Shown here piece by piece: positions 1-7,357 of a stretch of DNA of 10,367 bases. This stretch comes from an uncultured Cellvibrio sp. (lineage in GTDB: Bacteria > Pseudomonadota > Gammaproteobacteria > Pseudomonadales > Cellvibrionaceae), in contig CAMLRJ010000076.1 of NCBI GenBank assembly GCA_946482345.1, forward strand, positions 1 to 10,367, written 5' to 3'. How positions within the stretch are numbered: the stretch's first letter is position 1; every line of letters begins with the position of its first letter. The position numbers and the translations under genes are program-made. The notes beneath the pieces were generated by a model that was not told where the DNA came from, ran no database searches, and worked only from the letters and a program-made list of their open reading frames with translations.

Positions 1-34
1 AGGCGGGTGCTCTATCCAGCTGAGCTACGGGCGC
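1..34 (-). tRNA. tRNA, probably tRNA-Arg, 5' half only
   Basis: Read on the minus strand, this begins GCGCCCG TA GCTC AGCTGGATA GAGC, which is a complete acceptor 5' strand, D-stem and D-loop, followed by a CCCGC anticodon-stem strand and the CT of loop positions 32-33. The window stops just before the anticodon, so the specificity cannot be read. The body resembles gammaproteobacterial tRNA-Arg, and a Pro-Arg order is known from Pseudomonas tRNA operons, so Arg is the best guess. It lies 37 bp downstream of tRNA-Pro on the same strand and is presumably cotranscribed with it. Confidence 0.8.
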
Positions 35-71
35 GTTGCTGGAAATAAAACCTTGGCAGGTTCAAGAAAAG

Positions 72-148
72 TGGTCGGAGTGGAGGGATTCGAACCCCCG
101 ACATTCTGCACCCAAAACAGACGCGCTACCGGGCTGCGCTACACTCCG
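72..148 (-). tRNA. tRNA-Pro(UGG)
   Basis: The minus strand folds as a complete 77-nt tRNA. The acceptor strands CGGAGTG (142-148) and CACTCCG (76-82) pair perfectly. The D-arm lies at about 127-139, and the T-arm contains the standard GGTTCGAATCC core. The anticodon stem TCTGT pairs with GCAGA with one G-U, and encloses a 7-nt loop TTTGGGT, giving anticodon UGG at 114-112. The discriminator A is followed by an encoded CCA (72-74). UGG reads proline codons broadly by wobble. It is the first gene of a minus-strand tRNA operon that continues off the left edge. Confidence 0.97.
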
Positions 149-192
149 AATAAAACACAGAAGAGACACCCACTGCGTTTTAAGTGGTGCGC

Positions 193-221
193 ATCATAGC
201 CATGAGATTTTCAGTCGTCAA
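193..221 (-). promoter_or_regulatory. Promoter of the tRNA-Pro/tRNA-Arg operon
   Basis: On the minus strand, TTGACG (216-221) and TATGAT (193-198) are separated by 17 bp, a near-consensus sigma70 arrangement. The bases right after the -10 read GCGCACC, a GC-rich discriminator of the type linked to ppGpp/DksA stringent control of stable-RNA promoters in gammaproteobacteria. Transcription would start near 186, giving a leader of about 38 nt before tRNA-Pro. The motif is seen directly; the regulation is inferred. Confidence 0.75.
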
Positions 222-303
222 CGAAAAAGACAGACAATTTTTTCAAAGCAATCAACCGACTAGGTTTTGAAATCAAATATTCCCGAATCTTGAGCAAAGC
301 CTG

Positions 304-318
304 TACAAGCTTCTTGTA
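304..318. promoter_or_regulatory. Inverted repeat upstream of the flavin reductase gene
   Basis: TACAAG and CTTGTA form perfect 6-bp arms around a CTT spacer. The repeat lies 62 bp before the ATG of the flavin-reductase-like gene. A weak promoter candidate lies just downstream (TTGTGT at 323-328, CACAAT at 346-351, 17 bp apart). A dimeric repressor or activator site is possible, but an arm of only 6 bp can occur by chance. Confidence 0.3.
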
Positions 319-380
319 TGACTTGTGTCCTTCCATTGAGCTGTTCACAATAGGCGCCCATTTTCAAGAGGCATAAGTCT

Positions 381-881
381 ATGCAAGACAATCAGTTAGG
401 TCAGCTAATGAAACAAGGGATGAGGAGACTGGCCTCGGGTGTTTGTGTGCTATCTGCAAGATTGTCTGATGGTGAGGCTTTTGTGATGACCGTGTCTTCA
501 GTAACGTCTGTTTCCGATAATCCTCCGTCACTTTTGGTTTGTATCAATCGACAGATTCAACGGCATGAAGAATTGCTGCCTTCAGGTTCCCGATTTGCAA
601 TTAATCTGTTGAATGTTAATCAAACAGAAATATCAAATTTATGTGCAGGTCGCTATGAGGACAGGGACAGGTTAAGTCTGGGCGAATGGCATGAGGACGA
701 TAACGGTTTGTTACTGACTGATTCGCAGGCCAGTTTTTGTTGTCGGACTGACAAGGTGGTGAGTTATGGAACTCACGAAATACTCCTTGGGCGTATTGAG
801 CAAGTGAAAATCCATAATGCCGATGTCAATCCTTTGATCTACTCCAACGGTTCCTATGGCAGATTTCAGGCTCTTGAGTAA
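381..881 (+). CDS. Flavin reductase-like FMN-binding protein
   Basis: A 166-residue protein of the flavin reductase-like (HpaC/split-barrel FMN-binding) family, which uses NAD(P)H to reduce free FMN or FAD, usually for a partner monooxygenase. The family pattern is visible in order: RRLASGVCVLSA (15-26), the FMN-contact segment MTVSSVTSVSDNPP (36-49), FAINLL (72-77), the THEILLGRIEQV strand (131-142; families usually have sHtifiGeV), and PLIYSNGSYG (151-160). The length fits a complete single domain. The ATG is supported by AAGAGG at 366-371 with a 9-nt spacer. No monooxygenase is nearby, so its partner and substrate are unknown. It has its own intergenic regions on both sides and is probably monocistronic. 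A role as a flavoprotein oxidoreductase other than a reductase component cannot be excluded. Confidence 0.85.
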   Translation: MQDNQLGQLMKQGMRRLASGVCVLSARLSDGEAFVMTVSSVTSVSDNPPSLLVCINRQIQRHEELLPSGSRFAINLLNVNQTEISNLCAGRYEDRDRLSLGEWHEDDNGLLLTDSQASFCCRTDKVVSYGTHEILLGRIEQVKIHNADVNPLIYSNGSYGRFQALE

Positions 882-1114
882 TGCACTGATCCAGAGCAAC
901 TCTATTTTTGTTATATGAAATATTTCGATTTGCTTTAAGACAAAATGGTTACTCTTGTTGAATTCGTGGAACATCTTGATCTTTTTTATGCACATCTTTG
1001 GACCAGGAACCACTAAACCCTTGAAATTTGGCCCCTGTTTCATAATTTTGTCGTAAAGACGCTTGTTAAAATACATAACATTTTGATTTATAAGGAAATA
1101 TTTATTGTGATTAA

Positions 1115-1128
1115 AAATTGATCAATTT
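1115..1128. repeat. Perfect 14-bp palindrome
   Basis: AAATTGATCAATTT is identical on both strands and has a central GATC. It lies about 190 bp before gpsA in AT-rich DNA. It could be a site for a dimeric regulator; it is not a good FNR/ANR box, because the spacing between the TTGAT and ATCAA halves is wrong. Confidence 0.35.
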
Positions 1129-1174
1129 AACTTGAAGGTAGAATTTTAGAGGCTTTGAGGCGTTTTCCCCAAAA

Positions 1175-1209
1175 GTATCCACCAAGTTATCCACAGATTT
1201 TGTGGACAA
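1175..1209. promoter_or_regulatory. Cluster of DnaA-box-like sites upstream of gpsA
   Basis: A perfect consensus DnaA box TTATCCACA lies at 1187-1195 on the plus strand. A one-mismatch box (TTGTCCACA) lies on the minus strand at 1209-1201, facing the first, so that TCCACA and TGTGGA form an inverted repeat with a 5-nt spacer (1190-1206). A weaker match, GTATCCACC (1175-1183, two mismatches), precedes them with a 12-bp register. The sites are seen directly. DnaA binding and any role in controlling gpsA are inferences. Confidence 0.5.
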
Positions 1210-1315
1210 AAGTTTGATTACATTATTTGTGCAAAAAAGTTACAACATGGGTAAATATTGAATTTTTTGACGTAACACTAGACATATTTTTTCTTCAGCT
1301 AACGGATTTTTTTCT

Positions 1316-2335
1316 ATGAATCAAGCATTAAAAATTGCTGTTTTGGGTGGTGGAAGTTTTGGAACTGCAATCGCCAATATTTTGGCGGCCAATGGACATG
1401 AAACAACTCTTTGGATGCGCTCCGTGGAACAAGCAAACAAATGTCGTCAGGAAAGACAAAACAGTCGTTACCTTCCCGGTTTTAATTTGGATTCGCGATT
1501 GTTATTCAGTGCTGATTTGCAAGCCTCTGTAAAAAATGCCGAACTCATTTTTATTTCCATTCCCAGTAATTCATTTCGTCAAATTGCACAGGATTTGATT
1601 GGAAAGGTTGCAAAAGGTGTCGGCATTATTTCAACTGCGAAAGGAATTGAGCCAGAAAGTTTTACCTTAATGAGTGAAATATTGAAACAGGAATTGCCGG
1701 ATAACCCGCGAGGTGTTTTAAGCGGGCCTAATTTCGCAAAAGAAATTGTTCAATATCAACAAACGGGAACCGTGATCGCCAGTACAGATGCGGATCTTGT
1801 GCAATTGGTTCAACGGGTTTTAAGTTCATCAACATTTCGTGTTTACGCTAATCATGATCCTTATGGCGTTGAACTGGGTGGCTCGTTAAAAAATATTTAT
1901 GCAATTGTGTGCGGGATGGCTGCTGCTTTGGGAGCAGGGCACAATACGCAGGCCATGTTGTTAACCAGAAGTCTCGCAGAGATGGGGCGCTTTGCGCAGA
2001 AAATGGGTTCGGATCCTATGACATTTTTAGGGTTGGCTGGCGTTGGCGATTTGATTTTAACCTGCACATCGGATTTAAGCCGTAATTACAGAGTGGGTTT
2101 TGCATTGGGGCAAGGTAAAAAACTGGATGAGATTGTTCAACAATTAGGGCAGGTTGCCGAAGGTGTGAACACATTGAAACAGGTAAAACAAAAAGCGGCA
2201 GAATTAAATGTCTATATGCCTTTGGTGTCAGGCTTGTATGCAATCTTGTTTGAGGGGCGCGCCATTCAGGATGTTGCATTGAAATTGATGACGGGTGAGC
2301 AAAATTACGATGTGGAGTTTTTGCAAAAATCGTGA
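1316..2335 (+). CDS. gpsA: NAD(P)H-dependent glycerol-3-phosphate dehydrogenase
   Basis: GpsA reduces dihydroxyacetone phosphate to sn-glycerol 3-phosphate in the cytosol, supplying the backbone for phospholipid synthesis. The 339 residues match the family length. The N-terminal Rossmann domain has the dinucleotide loop GGGSFGTA (11-18), followed by IFISIPS (78-84), [10 protein letters not shown] (106-115, conserved K109) and [10 protein letters not shown] (135-144). The helical C-terminal domain has GSLKNIYAI with the catalytic-type K192, then [11 protein letters not shown] (242-252) and the substrate-binding SRNYRVG (255-261). The ATG gives a natural start just before the first beta strand, although the only upstream Shine-Dalgarno-like sequence is a weak ACGGA. 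The stop overlaps the sixA start by 4 bp, so the two form an operon. Confidence 0.97.
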   Translation: MNQALKIAVLGGGSFGTAIANILAANGHETTLWMRSVEQANKCRQERQNSRYLPGFNLDSRLLFSADLQASVKNAELIFISIPSNSFRQIAQDLIGKVAKGVGIISTAKGIEPESFTLMSEILKQELPDNPRGVLSGPNFAKEIVQYQQTGTVIASTDADLVQLVQRVLSSSTFRVYANHDPYGVELGGSLKNIYAIVCGMAAALGAGHNTQAMLLTRSLAEMGRFAQKMGSDPMTFLGLAGVGDLILTCTSDLSRNYRVGFALGQGKKLDEIVQQLGQVAEGVNTLKQVKQKAAELNVYMPLVSGLYAILFEGRAIQDVALKLMTGEQNYDVEFLQKS

Positions 2336-2793
2336 AAATTTTTATCCTGAGACATGGAGTGGCTGAATCACTCCTTGCAAACGATAGCGCACGCCGATTG
2401 ACGGAAAAAGGTGTTGCAGATACCAGGCAAATGATTTCCGGTAATTTGCCTGTTTTATCATCCGTACACACTATTTATGCCAGCCCATTGGTGCGCGCAC
2501 AACAAACAGCATCGATTGCTGGCCAAATATTAAATCTGCAATCAATAGTCACGATTCAGGATTTGGAACCGGAAGCCGATTTGCAAGAGTTATTTTCTTT
2601 CCTGGAAAAATTGTCTGCAACCGACATCTTATTGGTCAGTCATTTACCTTTGGTTGGTGTGTTGGCAAATCGTTTGTGTGGATTTACCCAAAACCGCATT
2701 CAATTCAATACCAGTTCATTGGTAGGAATTGATTGCGATTTTCCGGCAGCGGGAATGGGAAATTTATTTTTGGAAAGACATCTAATCCGCTGA
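2332..2793 (+). CDS. sixA: Phosphohistidine phosphatase SixA
   Basis: A 153-residue histidine-phosphatase-superfamily protein of the short SixA type (the E. coli protein has about 161 residues). The catalytic RHG triad is at 7-9 (H8 would carry the phosphate), R55 lies in [10 protein letters not shown], and the second core histidine is H104 in VSHLP. SixA removes phosphate from phosphohistidine; in E. coli it has been linked to the ArcB HPt domain and to the nitrogen PTS protein NPr. Translation starts at GTG, which overlaps the gpsA stop as GTGA. There is no separate Shine-Dalgarno, so translational coupling is likely. A later start would remove the RHG motif. The gene ends 12 bp from the convergent slt stop. 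Confidence 0.92.
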   Translation: MKIFILRHGVAESLLANDSARRLTEKGVADTRQMISGNLPVLSSVHTIYASPLVRAQQTASIAGQILNLQSIVTIQDLEPEADLQELFSFLEKLSATDILLVSHLPLVGVLANRLCGFTQNRIQFNTSSLVGIDCDFPAAGMGNLFLERHLIR

Positions 2794-2805
2794 TTCTTTA
2801 TAGAG

Positions 2806-4758
2806 CTACAATAATTGCTCAACTTCCTGTTTGTTTAAAAACTCTTGCGGCAAGCCTAGTCGATAAGCGTATATCACATGAAATGCCAAAACATTTTGTA
2901 CGTATTGGCGTGTTTCGTTGAATGGAATTATTTCAACCCAAATGTCGAAAGGCAGTGTTCCATTGGACTGCTTCAACCATTGTCTCACGCGCCCTGGCCC
3001 GGCATTGTACGCAGCAGTTGCCAGCAGGCGGTTACCGTCAAAACTTTTGAGCAAATCTTTCAGATAGCGACTTCCCAGTGGAATATTTTTGTTGGCTTTT
3101 ACCAGGTCAGTTTTTTGATATTTGATTTTATATTGTTTGGCAACCTGTTGTGCTGTTGAGGGTAATAGCTGCATTAGTCCATAAGCGTTGGCAGGCGATT
3201 TGATATCTTCAGTAAAAACACTTTCCTGTCGAATTACAGAATAAATTAAAAGCTTGTCTACCTGGGTTTGGTTTGCTGCTTCTTCAATCAGATTTTCATA
3301 TTGGATCGGAAATCGTAGCGTCAGGTCATCGTAAAATTGTGCAGCGGCTAGCGTTTGGATTGCCAATAAATGATTACCCCATTTTCCGGCGAGATGAGCG
3401 GCATGGATCATTTCTTCAATGGGCAGGTTTTTTACCGTGTAAAACCATTCCTGATTGGCTGCATTTTTATTACCGGTTAAATAAAATTCTCTGGCGCGCA
3501 ACAACCCCGGTTTTGATTCAATGCTGGCCCATTGCAATTGATCCATTTTTATCGGGTGGTCAACAAGGCCAAAAGAAGTTTGCAATTTCATTGCTGAAAC
3601 AAAACCATAGAAGCTTCTGTTGGCACTGATTGCAGCGAAAATGTTGGTGCTGGTTTCGCCAAGGTAATCGTGAATTTCCAGTGCTGTCATAGTGCGCGCC
3701 ATCCAATAACGCCAGCGATCCAGTTTTTTCATTTCATCAGGGTAGCGTTGCAACCAGGCATTCACTCTTTCCCAATCCTGTCGGGAGAGTGCGTCCCGTA
3801 GCAAATTATCCAGTAAGGTCACATCATCTACATCACTGTGTGCTGATACCAAACGCACTGCATCATCAAAATGTTTTTGTTTGATGAGTTGATTGGCGAG
3901 TAATGTCACAACCGATTTTATTTGTTCTGCAGAAAAATGATGTCTGGTTGAATATTCCTGAAAATATTGCTGGGCTTTAATCGCATTGCTATTGGCCAAT
4001 GAGCGCACACCTCTGAGTATCACATCAGACATACAGGGATTGTCATGTTTAAAGTATGATTTGGTGCTGAGCAGTTGAGGTTTGGAATTAATTTGTTGAT
4101 ATACGGTCGCGTAACTTTGTTCTGCAGAAGGCAGTTCGCTGGATAAAAAATTGGCCAGGGTTCTATTGCCTGCATCGACTGCTTTGGTAAATCTTTTCCA
4201 AACCAGTTCTGTTGTCATGTTTCCATTTTTTTTCCATGCGGCCACAATATTGTCACAGGCATCCGGTAGAGATTTTTCCTGATTCCAAATCGACTCTACC
4301 TGATTAATAGCTGTTGCGTCTTCTGTTTCCAGACGTGCTTCGAGATACCAGCAAGTCAGTTCTGTATCGGCCAGGCGTGAATCATAATAATGAATATAAT
4401 TATCCCACTGTTTTTTGATGGCAAGTTGTCGCAACCATTGCCGGGTTAATTTCGAAGCTAAAAGAGAATTGGGATATGTGAATAAAAAGTTATCAACTTT
4501 TTCACGTGGTAATCCCGCTAATTGGGGAACCAATGATTTGTATTCCAGATAAGGTTTTAAAGGGTAGTTGCCCAGTTTGCCAAGGAGTCGTTGAAATTCG
4601 CCTGTTTGATTTTTAGGCAGAGCTTTTTCAGCGGCTGCGTACCACGCCCTTTGTTGTTGCAAGGGAGTGAGGCTTGTAGAGGATTTTTTTTCCGGGGATT
4701 GGGCAGTTGCAAAAGCGGAATACAACAAAAGTACAATGGCAAATACAACGAAACGCAT
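2806..4758 (-). CDS. slt: Soluble lytic murein transglycosylase (Slt70-like)
   Basis: A 650-residue periplasmic enzyme that cleaves the MurNAc-GlcNAc bond of peptidoglycan, forming 1,6-anhydro-MurNAc ends; it matches E. coli Slt70 (645-residue precursor) in length and layout. A short signal peptide (hydrophobic 3-16, likely cut after AFATA at 19) has no lipobox cysteine, so the protein should be soluble. Residues about 30-480 form the long alpha-helical superhelix. The C-terminal SLT domain starts near 495, with catalytic E512 in SVIRQES, then SPANAYGLMQLLPSTA (521-536), AYNAGPGRV (583-591) and the ETRQYVQNV segment (615-623). The ATG has GAGG 5 nt upstream. The gene is divergent from uup and convergent with sixA. 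Confidence 0.95.
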   Translation of the reverse strand: MRFVVFAIVLLLYSAFATAQSPEKKSSTSLTPLQQQRAWYAAAEKALPKNQTGEFQRLLGKLGNYPLKPYLEYKSLVPQLAGLPREKVDNFLFTYPNSLLASKLTRQWLRQLAIKKQWDNYIHYYDSRLADTELTCWYLEARLETEDATAINQVESIWNQEKSLPDACDNIVAAWKKNGNMTTELVWKRFTKAVDAGNRTLANFLSSELPSAEQSYATVYQQINSKPQLLSTKSYFKHDNPCMSDVILRGVRSLANSNAIKAQQYFQEYSTRHHFSAEQIKSVVTLLANQLIKQKHFDDAVRLVSAHSDVDDVTLLDNLLRDALSRQDWERVNAWLQRYPDEMKKLDRWRYWMARTMTALEIHDYLGETSTNIFAAISANRSFYGFVSAMKLQTSFGLVDHPIKMDQLQWASIESKPGLLRAREFYLTGNKNAANQEWFYTVKNLPIEEMIHAAHLAGKWGNHLLAIQTLAAAQFYDDLTLRFPIQYENLIEEAANQTQVDKLLIYSVIRQESVFTEDIKSPANAYGLMQLLPSTAQQVAKQYKIKYQKTDLVKANKNIPLGSRYLKDLLKSFDGNRLLATAAYNAGPGRVRQWLKQSNGTLPFDIWVEIIPFNETRQYVQNVLAFHVIYAYRLGLPQEFLNKQEVEQLL

Positions 4759-4781
4759 GGGAACCTCAAAAGAACTTTAAT

Positions 4782-4790
4782 GGTATATCA
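4782..4790 (-). promoter_or_regulatory. Candidate extended -10 promoter for slt
   Basis: On the minus strand, TGATATACC combines a TG extension with TATACC, about 24 nt before the slt ATG. A TTGCAC further upstream is too far from it (20 bp) to be a standard -35. Transcription starting near 4775 would give a leader of about 17 nt containing the GAGG ribosome site. This is a pattern match only. Confidence 0.3.
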
Positions 4791-4937
4791 TGCCGGCCAT
4801 CACTATGGTGCAACAGTTTTGGGGCTTGGCGAGGATAGCAGCTGTTCTTTCTATCTACACGCTTTTTTTATTGCCAGATCAAAATGAAAATGTTGTCAAA
4901 CAATTCTTGATATTAAATTCAATACAGTAATTGCATT

Positions 4938-6854
4938 ATGTCCCTGATTAAAATTGAAAAAGCACACCTGAGTTATGGCTTGCAAGTTCTTCTGGATGAG
5001 GTGGATTTAACCATCGAGAAAGGGCAGCGGCTTTGTTTGATCGGGCGCAATGGTGCGGGTAAATCCAGTTTGATGAAAATTATTTCAGGTGACGTGGATT
5101 TGGACAAAGGCGAGGTCATTCGTCAGTCAGGTATTGTGATTGCCAGACTCGAACAGGATCTGCCGGAGCCTGATGATCAACGCGTTTTTGATTCTGTTGC
5201 CAATGGTTTTCCCGGTGTTGGTCAACTCCTGGCTGATTATCATGCGCTCGCAATGAATCCGGATTTAAGTGATAGTGATTTGCAAAAAATGAATCATATC
5301 CAACAAGAAATAGAACGTCAGGATGGCTGGGCATTACAACAAAAAGTGGATGAAATTTTGTCGCGCCTGCAATTGCCTGCAGATAAATATATGCGTGAAT
5401 TGTCCGGTGGCTGGCGTCGTCGGGTGGCACTTGCAAAAACCTTGGTCAAAAATCCGGATGTATTATTGTTGGATGAACCCACCAACCATTTGGATATTGA
5501 AGCAATTGAATGGCTGGAAAATCAATTGCTGGCGTTTAACGGTGCAGTAATTTTTATCACGCATGATCGCTCCCTGTTACAAAAATTGGCAACCCACATC
5601 GCTGAACTGGATCGTGGGCATTTACGTTATTGGTCAGGCGATTATCAAAGCTTTTTGACTTATCGCGAACAAATGCTGGCGGATGAAGCAAGACATAACG
5701 AGTTGTTTGATAAACGTTTGGCGCAGGAAGAAGTGTGGATTCGACAAGGAATTAAAGCGCGGCGCACGCGAAATGAAGGACGCGTTCGCGCATTAAAAGC
5801 CTTGCGTGTTGAAAGATCGGCACGTCGTGAAGTTCAAGCAAAAGCCAGTTTTAATCTGGATGCAGGTGAATCATCAGGAAAACTGGTTGCCGATTTGCAT
5901 AATGTTTCGTTTGCACATGGCGAGAAACCTATAGTCGTTAATTTTACAACGCGGATTATGCGTGGCGATCGAATAGGTTTGATTGGGCCAAATGGCGCAG
6001 GTAAAAGTACATTATTGAAATTGATATTGGGTGACCTTGAAGCCCAATCGGGCAGCATCAAACGCGGCACCAATTTACAAATTGCCTATTTTGATCAATT
6101 GCGTGATCAATTAAATCTGGACGCCAATGCAGTGGACAATCTTGCAGAAGGCCGTGAATTTATTGAAATCAATGGTAAATCAAAGCATATTTTTTCTTAT
6201 TTGAGTGATTTTCTGTTCAGCGGCGAACGTGCAAGAACACCACTGCGCGCATTATCTGGCGGTGAACGCAATCGCGTGCTGCTGGCGAAATTATTCAGCA
6301 AGCCTGCCAATATATTGGTGTTGGATGAACCAACCAATGATCTGGATGTAGAAACCCTGGAATTATTGGAAGATATTTTGGGTGAATACACAGGTACATT
6401 GTTACTGGTTAGCCATGATCGCGAATTTTTAAATAATTGTGTGACCAGCGTGATTGCATTTGAAGGTCAGGGAAACTTGCAAGAATATGTCGGTGGATAC
6501 GATGATTGGATACGCCAGGGCGGTCGGTGGGTCAAGCCGGAAATTAACTCACCTGTAGAAAAAGCAGAAAACAAAACAGAATTGGAAACTGCTGTAACAC
6601 CCATATCCACATCAAAAACACCTGCATCAAAACCGAAAAAACTCAGTTACAAACTGCAAAAAGAATTTGATGAATTGCCGCAAAAAATTGAAGATCTGGA
6701 GCAGCAGTTATCAAAACTTCAATCCGATATTGGCGATCAGAATTTTTACTCAAAACCACAAAAAGAAATTGATGCGCATCTTAACCTGTTGGCAAAAATA
6801 GAAGCAGATTTGGAAGCAAGTTTTGAACGTTGGGCTGAATTGGAATCTATGTAG
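4938..6854 (+). CDS. uup: ABC-F family ATPase Uup
   Basis: A 638-residue ABC-F protein with two nucleotide-binding domains and no membrane segments. NBD1 has Walker A GRNGAGKSS (36-44), signature LSGGW (155-159) and LLLDEPTNHLD (176-186). The linker carries RQGIKARRTRNEGRVRAL (269-286), typical of Uup. NBD2 has GPNGAGKST (350-358), LSGGE (439-443) and LVLDEPTNDLD (460-470). A low-complexity linker (about 531-567) leads to a charged coiled-coil domain (568-638) beginning KLSYKLQ and ending near FERWAELE, as in E. coli Uup (635 residues). That domain binds DNA in E. coli, where uup mutants show raised precise transposon excision; ABC-F proteins also act on the ribosome. The start matches the family's MSLI opening, although no clear Shine-Dalgarno precedes it. 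It stands alone here, not with rlmL or pqiAB. Confidence 0.95.
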   Translation: MSLIKIEKAHLSYGLQVLLDEVDLTIEKGQRLCLIGRNGAGKSSLMKIISGDVDLDKGEVIRQSGIVIARLEQDLPEPDDQRVFDSVANGFPGVGQLLADYHALAMNPDLSDSDLQKMNHIQQEIERQDGWALQQKVDEILSRLQLPADKYMRELSGGWRRRVALAKTLVKNPDVLLLDEPTNHLDIEAIEWLENQLLAFNGAVIFITHDRSLLQKLATHIAELDRGHLRYWSGDYQSFLTYREQMLADEARHNELFDKRLAQEEVWIRQGIKARRTRNEGRVRALKALRVERSARREVQAKASFNLDAGESSGKLVADLHNVSFAHGEKPIVVNFTTRIMRGDRIGLIGPNGAGKSTLLKLILGDLEAQSGSIKRGTNLQIAYFDQLRDQLNLDANAVDNLAEGREFIEINGKSKHIFSYLSDFLFSGERARTPLRALSGGERNRVLLAKLFSKPANILVLDEPTNDLDVETLELLEDILGEYTGTLLLVSHDREFLNNCVTSVIAFEGQGNLQEYVGGYDDWIRQGGRWVKPEINSPVEKAENKTELETAVTPISTSKTPASKPKKLSYKLQKEFDELPQKIEDLEQQLSKLQSDIGDQNFYSKPQKEIDAHLNLLAKIEADLEASFERWAELESM

Positions 6855-6871
6855 GATGACGAGAGAAAATT

Positions 6872-6903
6872 GTAGGGTGGGCAAAAAGCGCAGCGTGCCC
6901 ACC
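6872..6903. repeat. REP-like element: GTAG plus hairpin
   Basis: GTAG (6872-6875) directly precedes a hairpin with perfect 8-bp arms, GGTGGGCA (6876-6883) and TGCCCACC (6896-6903), around a 12-nt loop. A GTAG/GGAG tetranucleotide 5' of a palindrome is the hallmark of REP sequences mobilised by REP-associated tyrosine transposases (RAYT/TnpA-REP). Here it fills most of the 52-bp gap between the convergent uup and universal stress protein genes, ending 3 bp before the latter's stop codon. It could also slow or end transcription from either side, although no long T run follows. It is the only copy I see in the window. Confidence 0.7.
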
Positions 6904-6906
6904 GAT

Positions 6907-7335
6907 TTATTTCACCAAAACCGCCAACACATCACACTGCGCACCGTGCAATACGCTGTTGGATGTGGAGCCTAATAAAAGTGCGAGACCTTTGCGTCCG
7001 TGACTGCCGACTAAAATCAAATCGCAATTTTCTTCCTTTGCCAGAAAGTGCATTTCGGTGGCTGTTTGACCGATCAAAACATGTTCCTGATAAACCGACA
7101 TATCAATAGTGGATGCCAGTTTTTTTAAAGATGCCAGCGCGTTGGATGTTTGTTGTTCCTGAATACTGCCAAGATCCAATGCCAAATCTCCGCCATAGGA
7201 TAAGGCTAATGGTTCTATCACATGTACCAAACTGAGTTTTGCATTGCAGGTTTTGGCCAGTGATACAGCTTTCTCCAAAATTTTGGGGCAATCATCTGAT
7301 AGATCCAATCCAACTAATATGTGTGAATATGCCAT
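6907..7335 (-). CDS. Universal stress protein (UspA family)
   Basis: A single-domain Usp protein of 142 residues. The N-terminal strand YSHILVGLDLSDD (3-15) carries the conserved aspartate D11. LSLVHVIEP (35-43) follows, and the C-terminal nucleotide loop GSHGRKGLALLLGST (110-124) leads into NSVLHGAQCDVLAV, as in ATP-binding Usp members. Such proteins accumulate in stress or stationary phase; their molecular role is often unclear. The reading frame is open for 16 more codons upstream, but I place the start at 7335, because AAGGAAA lies about 6 nt before this ATG and the family begins with this strand. The gene is divergent from the 161-residue membrane protein and convergent with uup. Confidence 0.92.
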   Translation of the reverse strand: MAYSHILVGLDLSDDCPKILEKAVSLAKTCNAKLSLVHVIEPLALSYGGDLALDLGSIQEQQTSNALASLKKLASTIDMSVYQEHVLIGQTATEMHFLAKEENCDLILVGSHGRKGLALLLGSTSNSVLHGAQCDVLAVLVK

Positions 7336-7357
7336 GATAGTTTCCTTTGAATGTGTT

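Larger units (their letters stand above)
882..1315. other. Long intergenic region before gpsA
   Basis: These 434 bp hold no gene that I can support. They contain a weak AGAG/CTCT hairpin followed by a short T run just after the flavin reductase stop (893-908), a perfect 14-bp palindrome (1115-1128), and a cluster of DnaA-box-like sites (1175-1209). The final 110 bp before gpsA is very AT-rich. I could not assign a gpsA promoter with confidence; TTGAAT at 1258 and TTGACG at 1267 are possible -35 elements, without a good -10 at the standard distance. Confidence 0.6.

Noticed and set aside
36..263. 75-aa open frame on the plus strand across the tRNA-Pro gene
   Set aside because: It is the antisense reading of a tRNA. 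The EWRDSNPRHSAPKTDALPGC string is a well-known kind of spurious translation of antisense tRNA sequence. There is no ribosome site.
893..908. Possible terminator after the flavin reductase gene
   Set aside because: The AGAG/CTCT stem is only 4 bp with a 3-nt loop and a short T run, too weak to call.
711..1076. 121-aa minus-strand open frame overlapping the flavin reductase 3' end and part of the long intergenic region
   Set aside because: It overlaps a well-supported gene for about half its length, shows no recognisable domain or strong ribosome site, and looks like a chance frame.
1115..1130. FNR/ANR-type site in the gpsA upstream region
   Set aside because: The TTGAT and ATCAA halves overlap instead of being separated by 4 bp as the FNR consensus requires.
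1175..1209. Chromosomal replication origin
   Set aside because: There are only two good DnaA boxes plus one weak one, and no dnaA, dnaN, rpmH, gidA or similar origin-linked genes nearby.
2803..2820. GAGC/GCTC inverted repeat between sixA and slt as a shared terminator
   Set aside because: The arms are only 4 bp with a 10-nt loop and no T run, and the repeat extends into the slt coding end.
4591..4887. 98-aa plus-strand open frame at the slt 5' end
   Set aside because: It is mostly antisense to the slt signal-peptide region and has no family features.
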